From Hofstenia miamia (taxonomy: Eukaryota > Xenacoelomorpha > Acoela): 64,000 bases of DNA. Within the stretch, counting starts at the first letter, position 1, and each line of letters begins with the position of its first letter. This document shows, one piece after another, positions 35,110 through 47,140 of this stretch. Under the pieces are notes generated by a model. It saw nothing but the letters and a program-made list of their open reading frames with translations. It was not told the origin of the DNA and did no database searches. The DNA lies in the NCBI GenBank assembly GCA_004352715.1, contig SCFE01000074.1, positions 1,615,502 to 1,679,501 on the forward strand, given 5' to 3'. The translations under genes were made by a program, and so were the position numbers.

Positions 35110-36680
35110 AGAAAGGGTGTATTCAAAAGATTGTCAGAGTGAAACATGATGGGGTGCCTGAAAATAAAGCCAGACCTAAGCCAATAGAGTTCATTAAGCA
35201 CAAGTGTTTAAAGAGTCTACTAAGGATGAAGCTACAAAGGCATTTATTGATAAGCTGGATCTATCCGCACATGAAATCTCGGGGTTGAATTGCCAACCAA
35301 GTTTCACAGAGGTTCAAATGGCTATAGATTTGTTAAAACTGCATAAAGCTCCAAGTTGCAACAGGCTTGAAGGGGGCAGTGCACTTATTGAATGCCTTAC
35401 AGAAGACTTTGCAGAAGTATTTAGTGCGGAGAGGAGTGGTGTGATGCAGAAGTTATCTTGCATAAAAAGGGTTCTAGGTCGGACCCTAATGATTACCGCA
35501 CCATTTTCCTATTGAATGTCAAAAGAAAAATCTTTGCAAAAATTCTGTATAGAATTCATGTCTATGGAAAGAAAATTGAAGTCGCGTCAGAGTTTAAGTA
35601 CTTAGGCTCTATTATCAGCACTGCTGGGTCAGCCCTCTCTGAAGCCAGAAATCGGGGCAATTGTGCTGTTGGCAAAATATTGAGGCATTGGCGAGTAGCA
35701 GACATCAGAATGCATTTGGCAAAGCACTATCTTACCTTCTCTTACGAGGCGTTATGATACCCACTCTAACCTATGTGTGTGAGACGTGAGCAGAAACTGC
35801 TAGGGAAATGGAGATGCTTGAGGCTTCCATGAACACTTGTAAAAGGGTCTCTAGTGGTCTCTCACTCTGGGATAGATTAACAACGGAAAAAATTTCACGG
35901 ACTTATGCCTTTCCACCAAGTGCGCACAATAGTAGGATGTAAGCGCTTAGTTTTTGTAAGCCAGATAATGTCGCACAGTGAAAGCAAAACTAGAAATCAA
36001 CCCTCTGAGTTAGCAATGACCAAAGCATCAATGGTAATAGCCACATCGTGAGTGCATGGAGAAGTCAGTGCAGGGCAAAGTGGTTGGCACTAGATGTACT
36101 CTGTTTAATGGACGTTACTCTGGGGAGTCTCAGATATTTTCCACGATGACCACATCATGCTTTAGGGATAAGAAAGGTAGTGAAGTAATTCACAAGTTTG
36201 CAGGTTTGATCAATGGTGACACGGAATTGATCCAAAAGAGATATTCTAGGGCGGTCTTCGCAATGGTGCCAAGGCTTACACATGCCAGTACGGGACACCT
36301 ATGGTGCACAGAGTGTGAGCATATGTTCTTAGAGCAGAAAGCTCTAAATAATCATATCAGAGATGACCATATGCAGATCTCCAATAGGGAAGTGTACAGC
36401 GATTGCTGGAAGTGTATAGCAGAGGGCTGTTACAAATCATGCAAGAGTAAAGGTTGGTATTTACGGTACATTAAGATCTGTCATCCCAACCTTTTAGAGC
36501 ATGTAGAGACAGGCAACATAGGAAGCCAACCCTGTATCCGAACCTTTTGACTTTGTGGCCATTTTGTAACCAGAGCTTCTGGACCAGAAAAGGTTGGAAC
36601 CATCCGAGCTTTAACGGAAAAGATAAATATTCGGACTGTTTGACATGTTTTGTTTGTAGAAGAGCGAAAAATAAAACTTC
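35110..36680 (+). mobile_element. RTE-like LINE remnants with zinc-finger segment
   Basis: Pieces in several frames resemble an RTE or related non-LTR reverse transcriptase: PSFTEVQMAIDLLKLHKAPS, then LHKKGSRSDPNDYRTIFLLN, then EVASEFKYLGSIISTAGSAL. Downstream, 36056-36550 has a C2H2-type finger (WCTECEHMFLEQKALNNHIR then DDH) and a second Cys-rich patch (CWKCIAEGCYKSC). The connection of the finger part to the LINE is by position only. Large parts of the RT, including the catalytic block, are deleted. Confidence 0.55.
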
Positions 36681-36959
36681 TTTTGCAAACTCAATAAATC
36701 AAAAATATTTATTTGTAAATGAGTTTCAAATTGAAAGAAAAAAAGCATAGTCAAAGGTGTATGTAACATCACAATTGTGAGCAAAGACAAAATCAAATCA
36801 GTTATCACATAGGAATGCTCTGCACAAGGGATTAGCATTTTGGGGAAGTTTAGCAATTGAAAGTAATATCAGACAATTGCTAAAATTGTAATATGCTGAG
36901 ATACTGGAGTACGTGAGTGGATTAAGTGTCAGGACAATTGGTTTTCTTGCGACATACAA

Positions 36960-37460
36960 AATGAAATAATTAGACACTATTGCAAAAGCTGTTTAGCAGA
37001 AACTTTCCTCAGAGATTCTGTTGCTTGGCCGATTTTACACAAGATATAAATGACCACGAAAAGGTGGTGGTCTTGTTCCGAGTTGTTAAAACAGACTTCG
37101 TCATACATGAAAATTTCGGTAAATCAATTGCATTTAATTATGTGGCTATTCGGCTCAGCAGTATTTGAAAAATTCCATGAACTATTTTGATGGTGCTTTG
37201 AACATGAGTGGAGCATCCACTGGCGCCCAAGCACAGCTCATTAAGGAATTTCCGTCGCCAAATGCATGCAATGTGCGAATCACACCCAACATCTTTGTTT
37301 ACATAAGTTTGCCATTATTGGAAAGTCAATGGAATTCATGAGACAAGTTGTCTTCTTCATCAAGAAATATGGTAAGAGATTTCAACATTACAAAGATATC
37401 TGTAATAAAATTGAATCTAGCTTAGATAATGGTTTCTTCAAATTTTTCAACTGACGGCTG
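36960..37460 (+). pseudogene. hAT-type transposase fragment (ZMYM1/TTF-finger group)
   Basis: Translations in shifting frames give CLADFTQDINDHEKVVVLFR followed by VIHENF, then NYFDGALNMSGASTGAQAQL. These match two hallmark blocks of the hAT group whose domesticated relatives include ZMYM1: the D-x-T-x-D ... E-x-x-S/V-V-V-x-R-Y segment and the G-x-x-FDGA-x-NMSG-x-x-x-G-x-QA segment. The order and spacing fit one decayed gene. The N-terminal finger and the C-terminal dimerisation region were not found. Confidence 0.6.
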
Positions 37461-38584
37461 TCTGTCCAACAAGATGGGTTATTCGCATAAAAAGAATTTC
37501 ATCATTTACACAGAATCAATGTGCAATCAGGAATTCTGAAAATATTGATATGGTTGTGGGCTTACATGTTTCATTAGAAATATTTCAACCCTGTGATTTT
37601 TTACTACCAAACGTAAGTCAGAAAAATTCAATGGCTAGTGTAAATAATGCTTTTATATTGATGAAAGATCGGCATAAATAAATAACGCTGACACATAATT
37701 TGATGAAAAATAAAATAATGATTTATTCAGAGAATTCCATAATCTCTGTGGTCCTCAAGAAACTCACATGAAGTGTCTTCCAACGTGGGGATTCAACACA
37801 TTACCATCATTCGCACAAAGACAAATGCCATTTTCCGTATTTTAGTGCGCTAGATAGAATAAAAAACTATTGATAATAGATTTGACAATCCCTTATAGAG
37901 ATGTATGAAGTTGAGATAGCGTTGGGTGTTTGTCCAATTGACAAACATCATGGTGACAGTATTGATTTGAACAAATTGTGTAGCAATTTCACATCAAAAA
38001 CTAATGAACGCAGAAAAGATTTTTCTACATACGAAGTGTAAGACATACTTTATTACTATATTTGAACTTGATATACAATTACAATATACGTTTCCATTAA
38101 GAATGGTATGAACATTGAGAATACATTCGTTGCATTTTATACATTTTAATGATAATATTATTCAAAAAACATTAATATTTTAACCTTACCATATATAAAG
38201 ACATTTTATCAATATAAATTGTTTTCGTATAGTCCAATTACAACGTATTAAATTGGTGTGTACTTCATACAATTTTTCAGGATCCTCCCGAGCCTCCTAA
38301 ATTTTTATTGAGGAATTACTGAAAAGTGAAGGTTCATTAATCGTATATACACTAACTATCATCTAATATAATGATTGATTACGATATTGATACAGGAGTA
38401 TTGCAAACATGTAATTCAATACAGGATGATCTTTTATTAAAAAACCTCTTTCATATTTCTGCATTATGTGCTTAGTTATTGTAATAGCTTAAACTATACA
38501 ATATGTACAAACAGTTCTCATGAACCAAAAGCAATTTCCGTTCAGAAACTTCATGCAATAAAAACCAAATCCACATTTTGCTAA

Positions 38585-38722
38585 AAAACATTGAGGGGGT
38601 TAAACACTATCAAATTTGTATGTCCAATATGTGGTAAACGAAATGCTTGCCGAATGCATGAGTGTAATATCCCCGGTAAACACGCCATCAAACCTCATAT
38701 AATTGCAATTAAAGAAAATTAA
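38585..38722 (+). other. Short reading frame with a zinc-knuckle-like Cys/His cluster
   Basis: A plus-strand frame ending TAA at 38720-38722 encodes KFVCPICGKRNACRMHECN followed by IPGKHAIKPH. The Cys/His spacing (C-x2-C-x5-C-x3-H-x-C-x5-H) suggests a metal-binding C-terminal tail. I cannot connect it to an upstream gene. It may be the last exon of a gene or the tail of a decayed mobile element. Confidence 0.3.
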
Positions 38723-39204
38723 TTAAAGATTTTAGAAAAAGCATTAAATTGTTCCTTCATCTATTCTGTATCAATATTGCTGTTTATTTACTATCACAGT
38801 GATTATTTAATAATAAATGTATCAAAAACGAGTGCTGAACAGATCATAGCCGATAAATTAATGTAAATTAGTTATATATAAAGCAGAAACTCCAACAGAT
38901 GTTTGCTGTTTGTCGGATGAGTTTGATGAATGTTACATATGTTATCTGAAATAGCCCTAGGGTGATTTTATATAGTTCATTAATTTGAATTTAAGATGAA
39001 TTGGAAATTGACTTAGAATAATTTGAAATTGACATTAATTTGAATTTGACATAGGTTAATGTGAACTTGGATTAGATCAATTTGAAAGTAAAAACGTCTT
39101 GCAATAGCATATAAGGTAATTTTGATAGAGCGTAATGTAATTCAATATCTACATTCTTTGATTTGAATATAACAAGTAATGTCTAGTTTGACTTTTAGAC
39201 TAAC

Positions 39205-39794
39205 CATACAAATGCTGAAGAGCAGCCGCATGATCAAGCAGTGAAGCAGCAGCAGTAGTTGTTGTTATTGTTGGAACACTAAAATTTACATTGACACACT
39301 TATTTTAAATTAATATAACCTTGAATGTTCCTGTTCTGTAGTAACAGGACCCCGCTTTTGTGCAACAGCAATTCCAACTTTTGTACCTTCGCCATTTGGT
39401 TTTCGATCTTTTGTAACCAATGACTTGTCTAAAAAATAATAAGAAATATGAATTAAAGTTGAAACAACAGTTTGTTTTCATTGCATATATGCTTGCTAAT
39501 TGTGCAGGTGTCAACGCAGCTTCAGACGGTGGTGTCGATATAGCAGGGGAAGAACATTTAGAACCAGGAGTAACTTGAGAAGATGGAGACAGTGAAGACA
39601 AGATACGTTCTTTTTTAGACATCGGCAGAAATCCAGATGTTGATAAAGGCCTACCATCCTTTGGACTTCCACTACTAATATACAGTTTAATACATAGCTA
39701 TTATCGTTTGTTACCTTCTCGACAGTTTATCAAAGTCTGAACTCGGTGTTGATGTTTGAACATACAAAGGGGATAAAGCCGGGTCATTATCCAT
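39205..39794 (-). CDS. Unidentified host gene, four exons with ~40-base introns (partial)
   Basis: Minus-strand exons 39794-39715, 39674-39469, 39428-39320 and 39278-39205 join in phases 2, 1 and 2, with introns of 40, 40 and 41 bases. All have GT donors (one is the unusual GTTGTT) and TAG acceptors. The first ATG at 39794 lies five bases after ATTTCAG, so this could be an internal exon. The product begins MDNDPALSPLYVQTSTPSSD, continues Ser/Pro-rich (SSLSPSSQVTPGSKCSSPAI, then PPSEAALTPAQLASIYAM), then RKPNGEGTKVGIAVAQKRGP, then Thr/Ala-rich AAASLLDHAAALQHLYG. It ends in phase 1, so exons continue below 39205, but I could not find them. The composition suggests a disordered nuclear regulatory protein; I do not recognise it. 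Confidence 0.65.
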
Positions 39795-40292
39795 GAAAAA
39801 CTGAAATTTATATTCAAAAAATGAGTTATATAGACACTAACAAAAAATATATGCGAGTTTAACTCAGTTTTTTAAAAAAAATTGCAAGTTTAAGCATGGC
39901 GGCAGATTGTGTGTCCCATCCATATAATATTTAAATGCCTAGATAGACTTTTTGCCCAATTTGCAATTGTAATATTCATTTTAAGAATGTATTACCAAAT
40001 AGCAATCAGTCGTAGTTTATATTGTGTATAATGTATATAGATATAGACATATACATGTATATGTACATGTATACTCATCAATGATTTTATGTATAAGTAT
40101 TATGAAGTGAACTTGTTGAAATAATATAATATTAAGCAATATTACTAAAACAATGATTGCTATATACAGAGACATGCATATGCAAGCAATTTTTTTCTAA
40201 TCCGGTAAAATGTCATATATAATTGTAAACTAACTATTACTTTTTCCGTGCTAATTGAATTTTTGTGCATACACATTGGATTTGTTGGCATG

Positions 40293-40410
40293 CAATTGAA
40301 CTAATGTTCATTCAAATTGAACTAATGGTAATGCAAATTGAACTAATTGTAATGCAAATTTACCTAATGATAATGCAAATTGAACTAATGTTCGTGCAAT
40401 TGGACCTTTA
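40293..40410. repeat. Short tandem array, ~21-bp unit
   Basis: Five to six imperfect copies of GCAAATTGAACTAATGGTAAT lie in a row. There is no coding frame. Nothing else is recognised between 39795 and 41880 except this array and AT-rich simple sequence. Confidence 0.6.
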
Positions 40411-41879
40411 AGCATAACTATGGTATAATTATACATCAATACGTTTTCTAATCAATTTGATAAAAAAATGACTGTTGATTTCAGAAATGTTATTTGATTT
40501 ATTTCATTGTCATTGAAACAATTTTTAAGCAGACAGTAGCACAGTAAGTTGTCTAATATAATAAGCACGTGCTGAGTTCAAGTTGATGATCGCAAAGATG
40601 AGATATCACACGAAAAAAGCACTCGGAACATGAATCCTTGTTGAAGAACCTTGTTTCCTCTCTAAGTATGCAACTCCATGAATGAATGAATAAAGGGCAA
40701 TGCAATGGATATTCAGTCCACAAGGATTAGGAAGAATTGAATGAGCTCCCTGCCGGTTCTTGCTAAGCTCCTTGAAGAACAACAAAGGTTGATGTTGCTT
40801 TTATTATAGTTTTACCATCAAATGTAATTCGCAAAATATCCTCAACATAACATTGCCGACTTTCCCTATTTTTGGTGATATTTGCCCCAGTCAGATTAGT
40901 GTTTGTTTTGTGATGTGAATACGTCGGTTATCCAGAGGCCTGGCAATTATAGACCAGGACACTCCGTACTAATTAAATACCATAATAGATAATTTAAATA
41001 ATATAATTTGACAATTGGATTCCAATTTCATATGTTCAATGTTCATTTGTATTTTACATGAGTCCTCCGTATCAAAAGTTACCGTGATTCTCTTGATCAA
41101 TGTAAACGCTAACAGGGTGAATATCACAACACAAAGATAAATTATTCAAATAATTTGGAGTAGGGATCTAATTTTTTATGTATGAGTTTCAAGTTTTTTA
41201 AAAAATTTCTTTGGAACTGTATCCAGTGCCTTGTAGATATTTTAAAATTTTGTATCCAAATCCCGTATATATATATATATTTACAATATAATGCAATTTA
41301 TTTCAAACAAAGCATATAAAAATACTTAATACAAAATAAAATACAAATTTAGAACTAAATTGTTTGAAAATGGTTGGCATACGAGTGCTGGGGGCGCACT
41401 TTATGATGTCAACCAGTGTCATATCATCTTTATTGCTACACGGAGATAATAGCAGCGAGATGGATTGCCAATGTTCCAATGAATATCACAAATTTGCACG
41501 AGTTGTTAGCCATTCGTAGCCATCAAATTCATGTGAATACCTGAAGAACTGCTGAAATCAGCTTAAACTTGTAGAAGACTATAGAATTGATCCTACGGCA
41601 AAAAATTCTCTTGCATTCATTACAAATCGCATGGAGACCGGGTGATGACGCAAGAAAATGAAACACAGGTGAATAAAATTTGCGAAAAAAGATTCATTTC
41701 CTCATTATCAGGGAGAAATTTTGAAGACAAGTTCAGAAGTAAACAACATTGTCAGAATAAACAAACTTTCTTTAATCCAAGCCCGCATTTTTTTCAATTG
41801 CAACTCCTTTTGCTAGGAATTAATTAATTAATTAATTTATTAATTCAAATTGTTTCAATTAATTGGATTTATTTCTAAA

Positions 41880-42830
41880 AGATTCTATTATTTTTGTCAG
41901 CTTAATATCCTTTATTAGGTTGTTGCATTGGTTTTTCGTTAGTGTAATAATATCATTAATTAATTGTTCTGAGTATAAATAATCAAGTACTTTTATACAT
42001 CTCACTTCAATTGAATTACGTTGTATAATTGTACTGTCTTATTTAAGCTGTTTTATGTCTGATTGGCCTCTCGTGTTAAAAGAATAATATATTTTATTAA
42101 ACTATAAAATTCAATTGGATATTCATGTCTTTTAACTTTTATAACATGCTTAAGGAAATAGAAAATGTATATAGTCATCATATTTGCTTCTATGATTATC
42201 TGTTCCTTTGTATAAGTAGAATTTTTAAAATTTATGATCCTAATTATCTTTTTTTGAATTTTGAAAATAGGCAATAATGTGTTGTATGAGGTACCACCAT
42301 AGATTAAAATACCATACTGAATTATTGGCAATTTTCAAGAAAATTTTCAAATAAATAAAAAAATTGCTCTGAAATGCCATATTTATCAAAATCTTTTCTT
42401 AGGTTAATAAATATGCAAGCAGAATATAGTTTATTGTTTTTGAAATCTCTTATATTTTCAATTACTTTCATTAAAGCTAAAATTGTGTTATAGTGCGGTC
42501 GAAACCCAAATTGATTTGCATTTATTAAATTTTACTTATTTATAAATTTAAATACTCTTGTATATTAGTCTTTCAAAAAATATTTAAAAATTGGCAATAG
42601 TGAGATTGGTCTATAATTTGAGGGATCATTTGTGTCCCCAGATTTATTAACAGGTATTATTTTAGCTATTTTCATTTTGTCCGAAAAACAGACGTTTGAA
42701 TACAGAGATTTAGTATTGCATTTAAAATTGCTGGGAAATTACTTTCACAATTTTCCTGAATATACCATCAACACCTGCAGATAATTTCGATTTTAATTGT
42801 TTAACAATATTTTTCAATTCATAGTTTGAA
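41880..42830 (-). mobile_element. LINE family C relic
   Basis: On the minus strand from 42830 the broken frames read KLSAGVDGI, then NANQFGFR-like and FINLRKDFDK-like segments, and finally 42331-42053 IIQYGILIYGGTSYNTLLP followed by FKIQKKIIRIINF, the usual post-RT region of Jockey/I-type LINEs. There are many stops and internal deletions. It is distinct in sequence from families A and B. Confidence 0.5.
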
Positions 42831-43795
42831 ATGGGGCATAGACTCACTATTATTATCAATACGAAGCTCTCTTCTTAGTTGTAAAGCTTTTTTTGTGGCT
42901 CTCATCTCCAGTTATCTTTGTAAAAGATTTTCGATGAACTTCCTGTTTGCCTTCGCTTTCCACATGGTTCTATTCATGGACCTTTTATTCATGATCTTTA
43001 TCATAGATTTTGCGCCATCTATTTCTCTTTCCAACTCTAGACCGACAGTATATTTTACTAGAACTACTGCTAGGCATTGTGAAATACCTCCCACAAGAAA
43101 TGAAGGGACAACATTCGACTTTTACTTGGATGAATTCCAATGTCTCAGTCTTCCTTAGTTATTGAAAATGCACTTTACTCCCAACGATACTCGAGAAATG
43201 AACATAAACATCGACTCAATTTGCGACCACTTCACTGTTTGTAACGCTAAATTTTTATCGATATATGCTGCAATCCAACGCAGGTAAGAAAGTTTTGCCA
43301 ACAAATCGCAGATATCACGACTTTAATGTCTATTATTTCCTCTAAAATAGGGTAACCACTTTTCAACCATCAACACGATGTTTTTTGTTGACATCACTCC
43401 GTTTGGGATTAACTCCTTTACAGGCCACAGAGCAAAATTGAGATTAAAATATGCCTGTTGTATGAGATATACCGCTTTCTCACAGCTCTCATCAATCTAC
43501 ATGCTGCGCTCTGTTTTAATGATCTCCGTTATCCTCTTTATGGCTTCATCACTCATTGATGAACTTGGAAGATCAGAATTTCTGTAGTTATTGCTATACT
43601 TTTCATGTTTAAAATTATTTATCCACCGAAAGAAAGTTGATCTGCTACCAGTAAATGCGTTGAAATTGAAATGATCACTGGTACAATTTAGACCAATGAT
43701 GGGAGTGTTACACAGCACAGCCACTAAATGGAAATAGAAACATAAATAAACCACTTTCGCAAACTTTTTTTTGGGAATCAATATATTGAGCTTCT
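42830..43795 (-). other. Unclassified protein-like stretch
   Basis: Minus-strand frames have protein-like composition, for example STFFRWINNFKHEKYSNNYR and SMSDEAIKRITEIIKTERSM (43781-43497), then a frame with MWKAKANRKFIENLLQR (43094-42912). The GC content is above that of the surroundings. The frames do not join into one gene and I recognise no family. It could be a decayed mobile element or host pseudogene. Confidence 0.3.
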
Positions 43796-43969
43796 AAACA
43801 TTTGTAGCATCTAACGCAGTTTGAAATTTAGACCTGTTTAGATTGCTAGAAATCACTGTCAGTATTACAAATGCAGTAAATAAATATTTTACAATCAACT
43901 ACATTAAAGAAAATATAAATATATTGCATACACTATTATTGATCTTAATAGTATTTTAAGATTTTCTTC

Positions 43970-44335
43970 TTTGATTTCATGATAGTGTCAATATATTTCT
44001 GAATTTAAGCATTCTCTTATATGTTATCACATCCTTGTCCCGAAATGTTCCTTAGTTTCCCCGATGTGTAATTTATTGTTGTGGAAGGTGTTTCTTGTTG
44101 TGTAATATGTTGTATTGGGATAATTTCGATGAATTTCAATTTATTATAAATGTTTTGATTCTTTCTTTGAAAATTGTTTCCTGATTCCACAAATACGAAC
44201 GTTTAAAATGTGCAGAACAATTAATATTCTTGACATTGTCTCTTTCATGATGTTCTCGTATGTTACTTTCTTAAGAACTATTTGTTTATGAAAGTCTTGG
44301 GAAATTAATTTAGCTAGGTTGTGTAATATTATAAC
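43970..44335 (-). pseudogene. Penelope-like element relic, GIY-YIG endonuclease region
   Basis: On the minus strand near 44080 the reading NKLHIGETKEHFGTR matches the N-K-x-Y-IGET-x-R-x-F-x-x-R block of Penelope GIY-YIG endonucleases, with a later HI-RECLNSEI and a His before the end. The same block occurs at 46.5-46.6 kb next to a Penelope reverse transcriptase. In-frame stops show decay. Confidence 0.5.
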
Positions 44336-45045
44336 TTGAATTGGTCGGGTCATGCGTTCTTTCGCCTCCACAAAGCTAATTCCTCACTCTTTGCCCTCTT
44401 CCGCAATGTTCCCTTTAATTCCACGGCTGCTGTGAGACTCTCTTTGTCCATTCCTCGCGCCATTCTTCTTTATGCTTCTCCCTGTTGTTGGCCTTCACGC
44501 TCCTTGTTCCACTCTATGGAACGTTTCCAGAAGCGTGCCTTCAAATGGATCTCTCCCTTGCCATAACAAGACGCCCTTCTCAAATTCTCCACTCTCCCGT
44601 TGTCACTTTACTTCCATGCCTGTGATCTCCTTCTGTTCAATCGACTACTGACTCGCAAATTGGATCTTGATCCTTTTGATTTCATTAAGTTCTCTAGTTC
44701 CTGCTGCACTCGCTCTGATGATGTTGTCACCTTCTCCATTCGTCGTACAAAGAAACATCGCACCCTTCACTCGTTTTTCAATCGTGCTTGTACTGCTGCT
44801 AATTACATCTTGACTCGCAACCCTCCAACAGCGATTGATTTCTTTTCCCCGCCGCCGAGCTTCAAGAAATCTTTGATGTCTTTCCTGTTTGCTGAGCCCT
44901 TCTCCAACTTCGCCTACTCTTCCATTTGCTCCTATTTCATCTCCTGTGACTGACCTCGCTGTCGTAAAACTTGACTTGTTTTTATTCTTTTTGCAGTGTT
45001 GTATGCCTGCTAAATAAAGTCTTTCATTATTATTATTATTATTAT
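44327..45045 (+). mobile_element. LINE family A fragment, 3' end
   Basis: It encodes LNWSGHAFFRLHKANSSLFA, then LFHSMERFQKRAFKWISPLP, a stop, then LSLYFHACDLLLFNRLLTRK through IDFFSPPPSFKKSLMSFLFA and YFISCD. The 3' tail is CTAAATAAAGTCTTTCATT followed by ATT repeats. It is close to the minus-strand copy at 32185-33740 and starts abruptly at the end of the RT domain, as expected of 5' truncation. Confidence 0.85.
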
Positions 45046-46430
45046 ACGTTAAAAATTTTAGCTTTTTTAGTTTAGAAATATAATGTTTTTGCCCGCTTTG
45101 TACGCCAATCTCAATTCACTTACAACATACAAACTAAGTTTATTACAGAGGATGATTCGCACCACCTCCAAAAGTTAATGGATTCGTGTTTGGTGATGGC
45201 ACACTTTCTGTTAAAAATTTTTGTCAATATGTAAAATAGTTTTCTAAACCACAACCATTAAAATCAGCATGTTGAACCATATAGCAATGTTTCATATAAT
45301 TACACAAAGTTATATTTAAGTAATTTATTATAAGATATTTCACAGAAAAAATACGTTTCTTCAAAAATAAAAAATTATTCAGAGCTTTTTAAAAAAGAAA
45401 CTGGACTAGTTGAGCTCCAATGTTTGCACTAGTTTACTTAACTCATTATCTACTCTTGAGACACTTAAGGGTTGAATATTTAAGGTATGTGGGTTACAGA
45501 CAGGTCCAAAACCCCGATCTTATTTAATCTATGATCTGATTGAGTCCTTTTCTATAAAAGTCCTGTACAATGTTCTTTCTTCAAATATTAAGACTTTTGA
45601 AAGTATTGCCGCATTTGCACTATAGATTTTACTCGGCAGTATCGAGTGGCGCATTGCTCTAATATTACTTTAATGCACTAATTTTGCCCTAATTGCATGA
45701 ATATAATTTTTTAAAAATATTGTACCTAGATATCATCCTGTCTTGTGCGCACGAAACGTCATCATCTATTTTTATATGTTTATAACATCAAAAATATATT
45801 TCTATTAATACTGAAAATCATACACAATGAACAACATACATTAAAATTTTGCTTTAGTGATTCCATCTTGTTGTTAGCTTCAGCATCATTTCAAATTGTT
45901 ACTTCTCACATTCTCATTAAGAATTTCCTGGCACTAATTCATAGGATCCATAAAATCAAGTCAGAGAGCTTATGATATTTAATTGAAGCTTATAAGGTTT
46001 TTATTTCAGCATGTTTTGGAGGATTATAAATGTAGAACTAAGCGATATATCAAGCTTATTACAAATAGGGAGAACAGTAAAAATCATTTTATTTTCTAAA
46101 ATTCTTGTGCATTTTCGGACGAATTTTCTCTTCCGGGTCGCACACTTGTCTTCAACAAAACATGTTTCCAAAAACTTCTTTTACAAAAACGGAATTCGGA
46201 ATTGTTTTATCTTAGGTTTATATTGAAATACTGTTTTTTACTACTGTAACAAATTCGTACTTGGCCATAACCACTTATGGGCCATCGGCAGAATACAATA
46301 TTGCGGCAAATAAAACTTTACAAAACTACTACACTAATTGTTTAAAAAATTATATCTACAAGCATTAACTAAAACATATAAGTTCGCTTGATGTAATTAA
46401 CTTGCTTGTTTAAAATATAATTATGATTTT
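45046..46430. other. AT-rich stretch without recognised features
   Basis: I see no gene, RNA or well-bounded repeat here. Open stretches at 45745-45975 and 46011-46226 have no protein-like signal beyond AT-rich composition. Confidence 0.5.
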
Positions 46431-46439
46431 CTTTTTTTA

Positions 46440-47140
46440 ATATTATTGCTTCTAATATTTTGGTGTTTCTTTTTCTTATTATGATGTTAAAATTATTTTC
46501 TTTAAGTTCGTGAGGATGTTAGTAGATTTCTGTGTTTAAATATCCACTAATATGCTCTTATATCTTTTTTCCGAAATACCTAACTGTTTCACCAATGTAC
46601 AATTTATTGCAATTGTCACATTTATATCTATAGACAATTGATGAAACAAGTTCTTGTGGAATTTTATCTTTATTCTNCAACGTCCTTAATTAATTTGTTA
46701 GGATGACCATTTTTAGAAAATATTTCAAAAACTTGATGGAATACAGAAGTTATCAGTTTATAAATTTATGATAATTTTATAATTCCATCGTAAATTACCT
46801 TACTGGTGTTAACTTTATATTTCTTTTCGCAATATGATGTAAAAGGGATGTATAGTTCTGTATTCGTTTTCTTAAAATGAAATCTTGATTCAACATTGAT
46901 GTTTTTATTATCAATTTCAGTGTCTAGGAAAACGATTTTCTTCTTGTCTTCGAACTCGCATGTGAATTTCATTTCATTCATTTCTAGATTTAATTGGTTA
47001 AACAATTCATTTGCTTTTCCTTTATCCTTAAATATTGCAAACAAGTCATCAATATACCTCTTATAAAATAGAAATTGGTTTTCTTTGAATTGGTTCTCAA
47101 TTATGTTCATTGCCATAGTTATTCGAATAGGCGAATCCAT
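46440..47140 (-). pseudogene. Penelope-like element: RT end and GIY-YIG endonuclease
   Basis: 47140-46766 on the minus strand reads MDSPIRITMAMNIIENQF, FYKRYIDDLFAIFKDKGKAN (YIDD is the catalytic motif) and KKKIVFLDTEIDNKNIN, the F-LD-x-x-I block typical of Penelope-like reverse transcriptases. After a region with an N (46677), 46640-46450 reads KCDNCNKLYIGETVRYFGKK, then HI and HPHELKENNF. This is a GIY-YIG nuclease with two frame stops. Penelope elements use this pair of domains for target-primed integration. The N-terminal half is missing. Confidence 0.75.
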
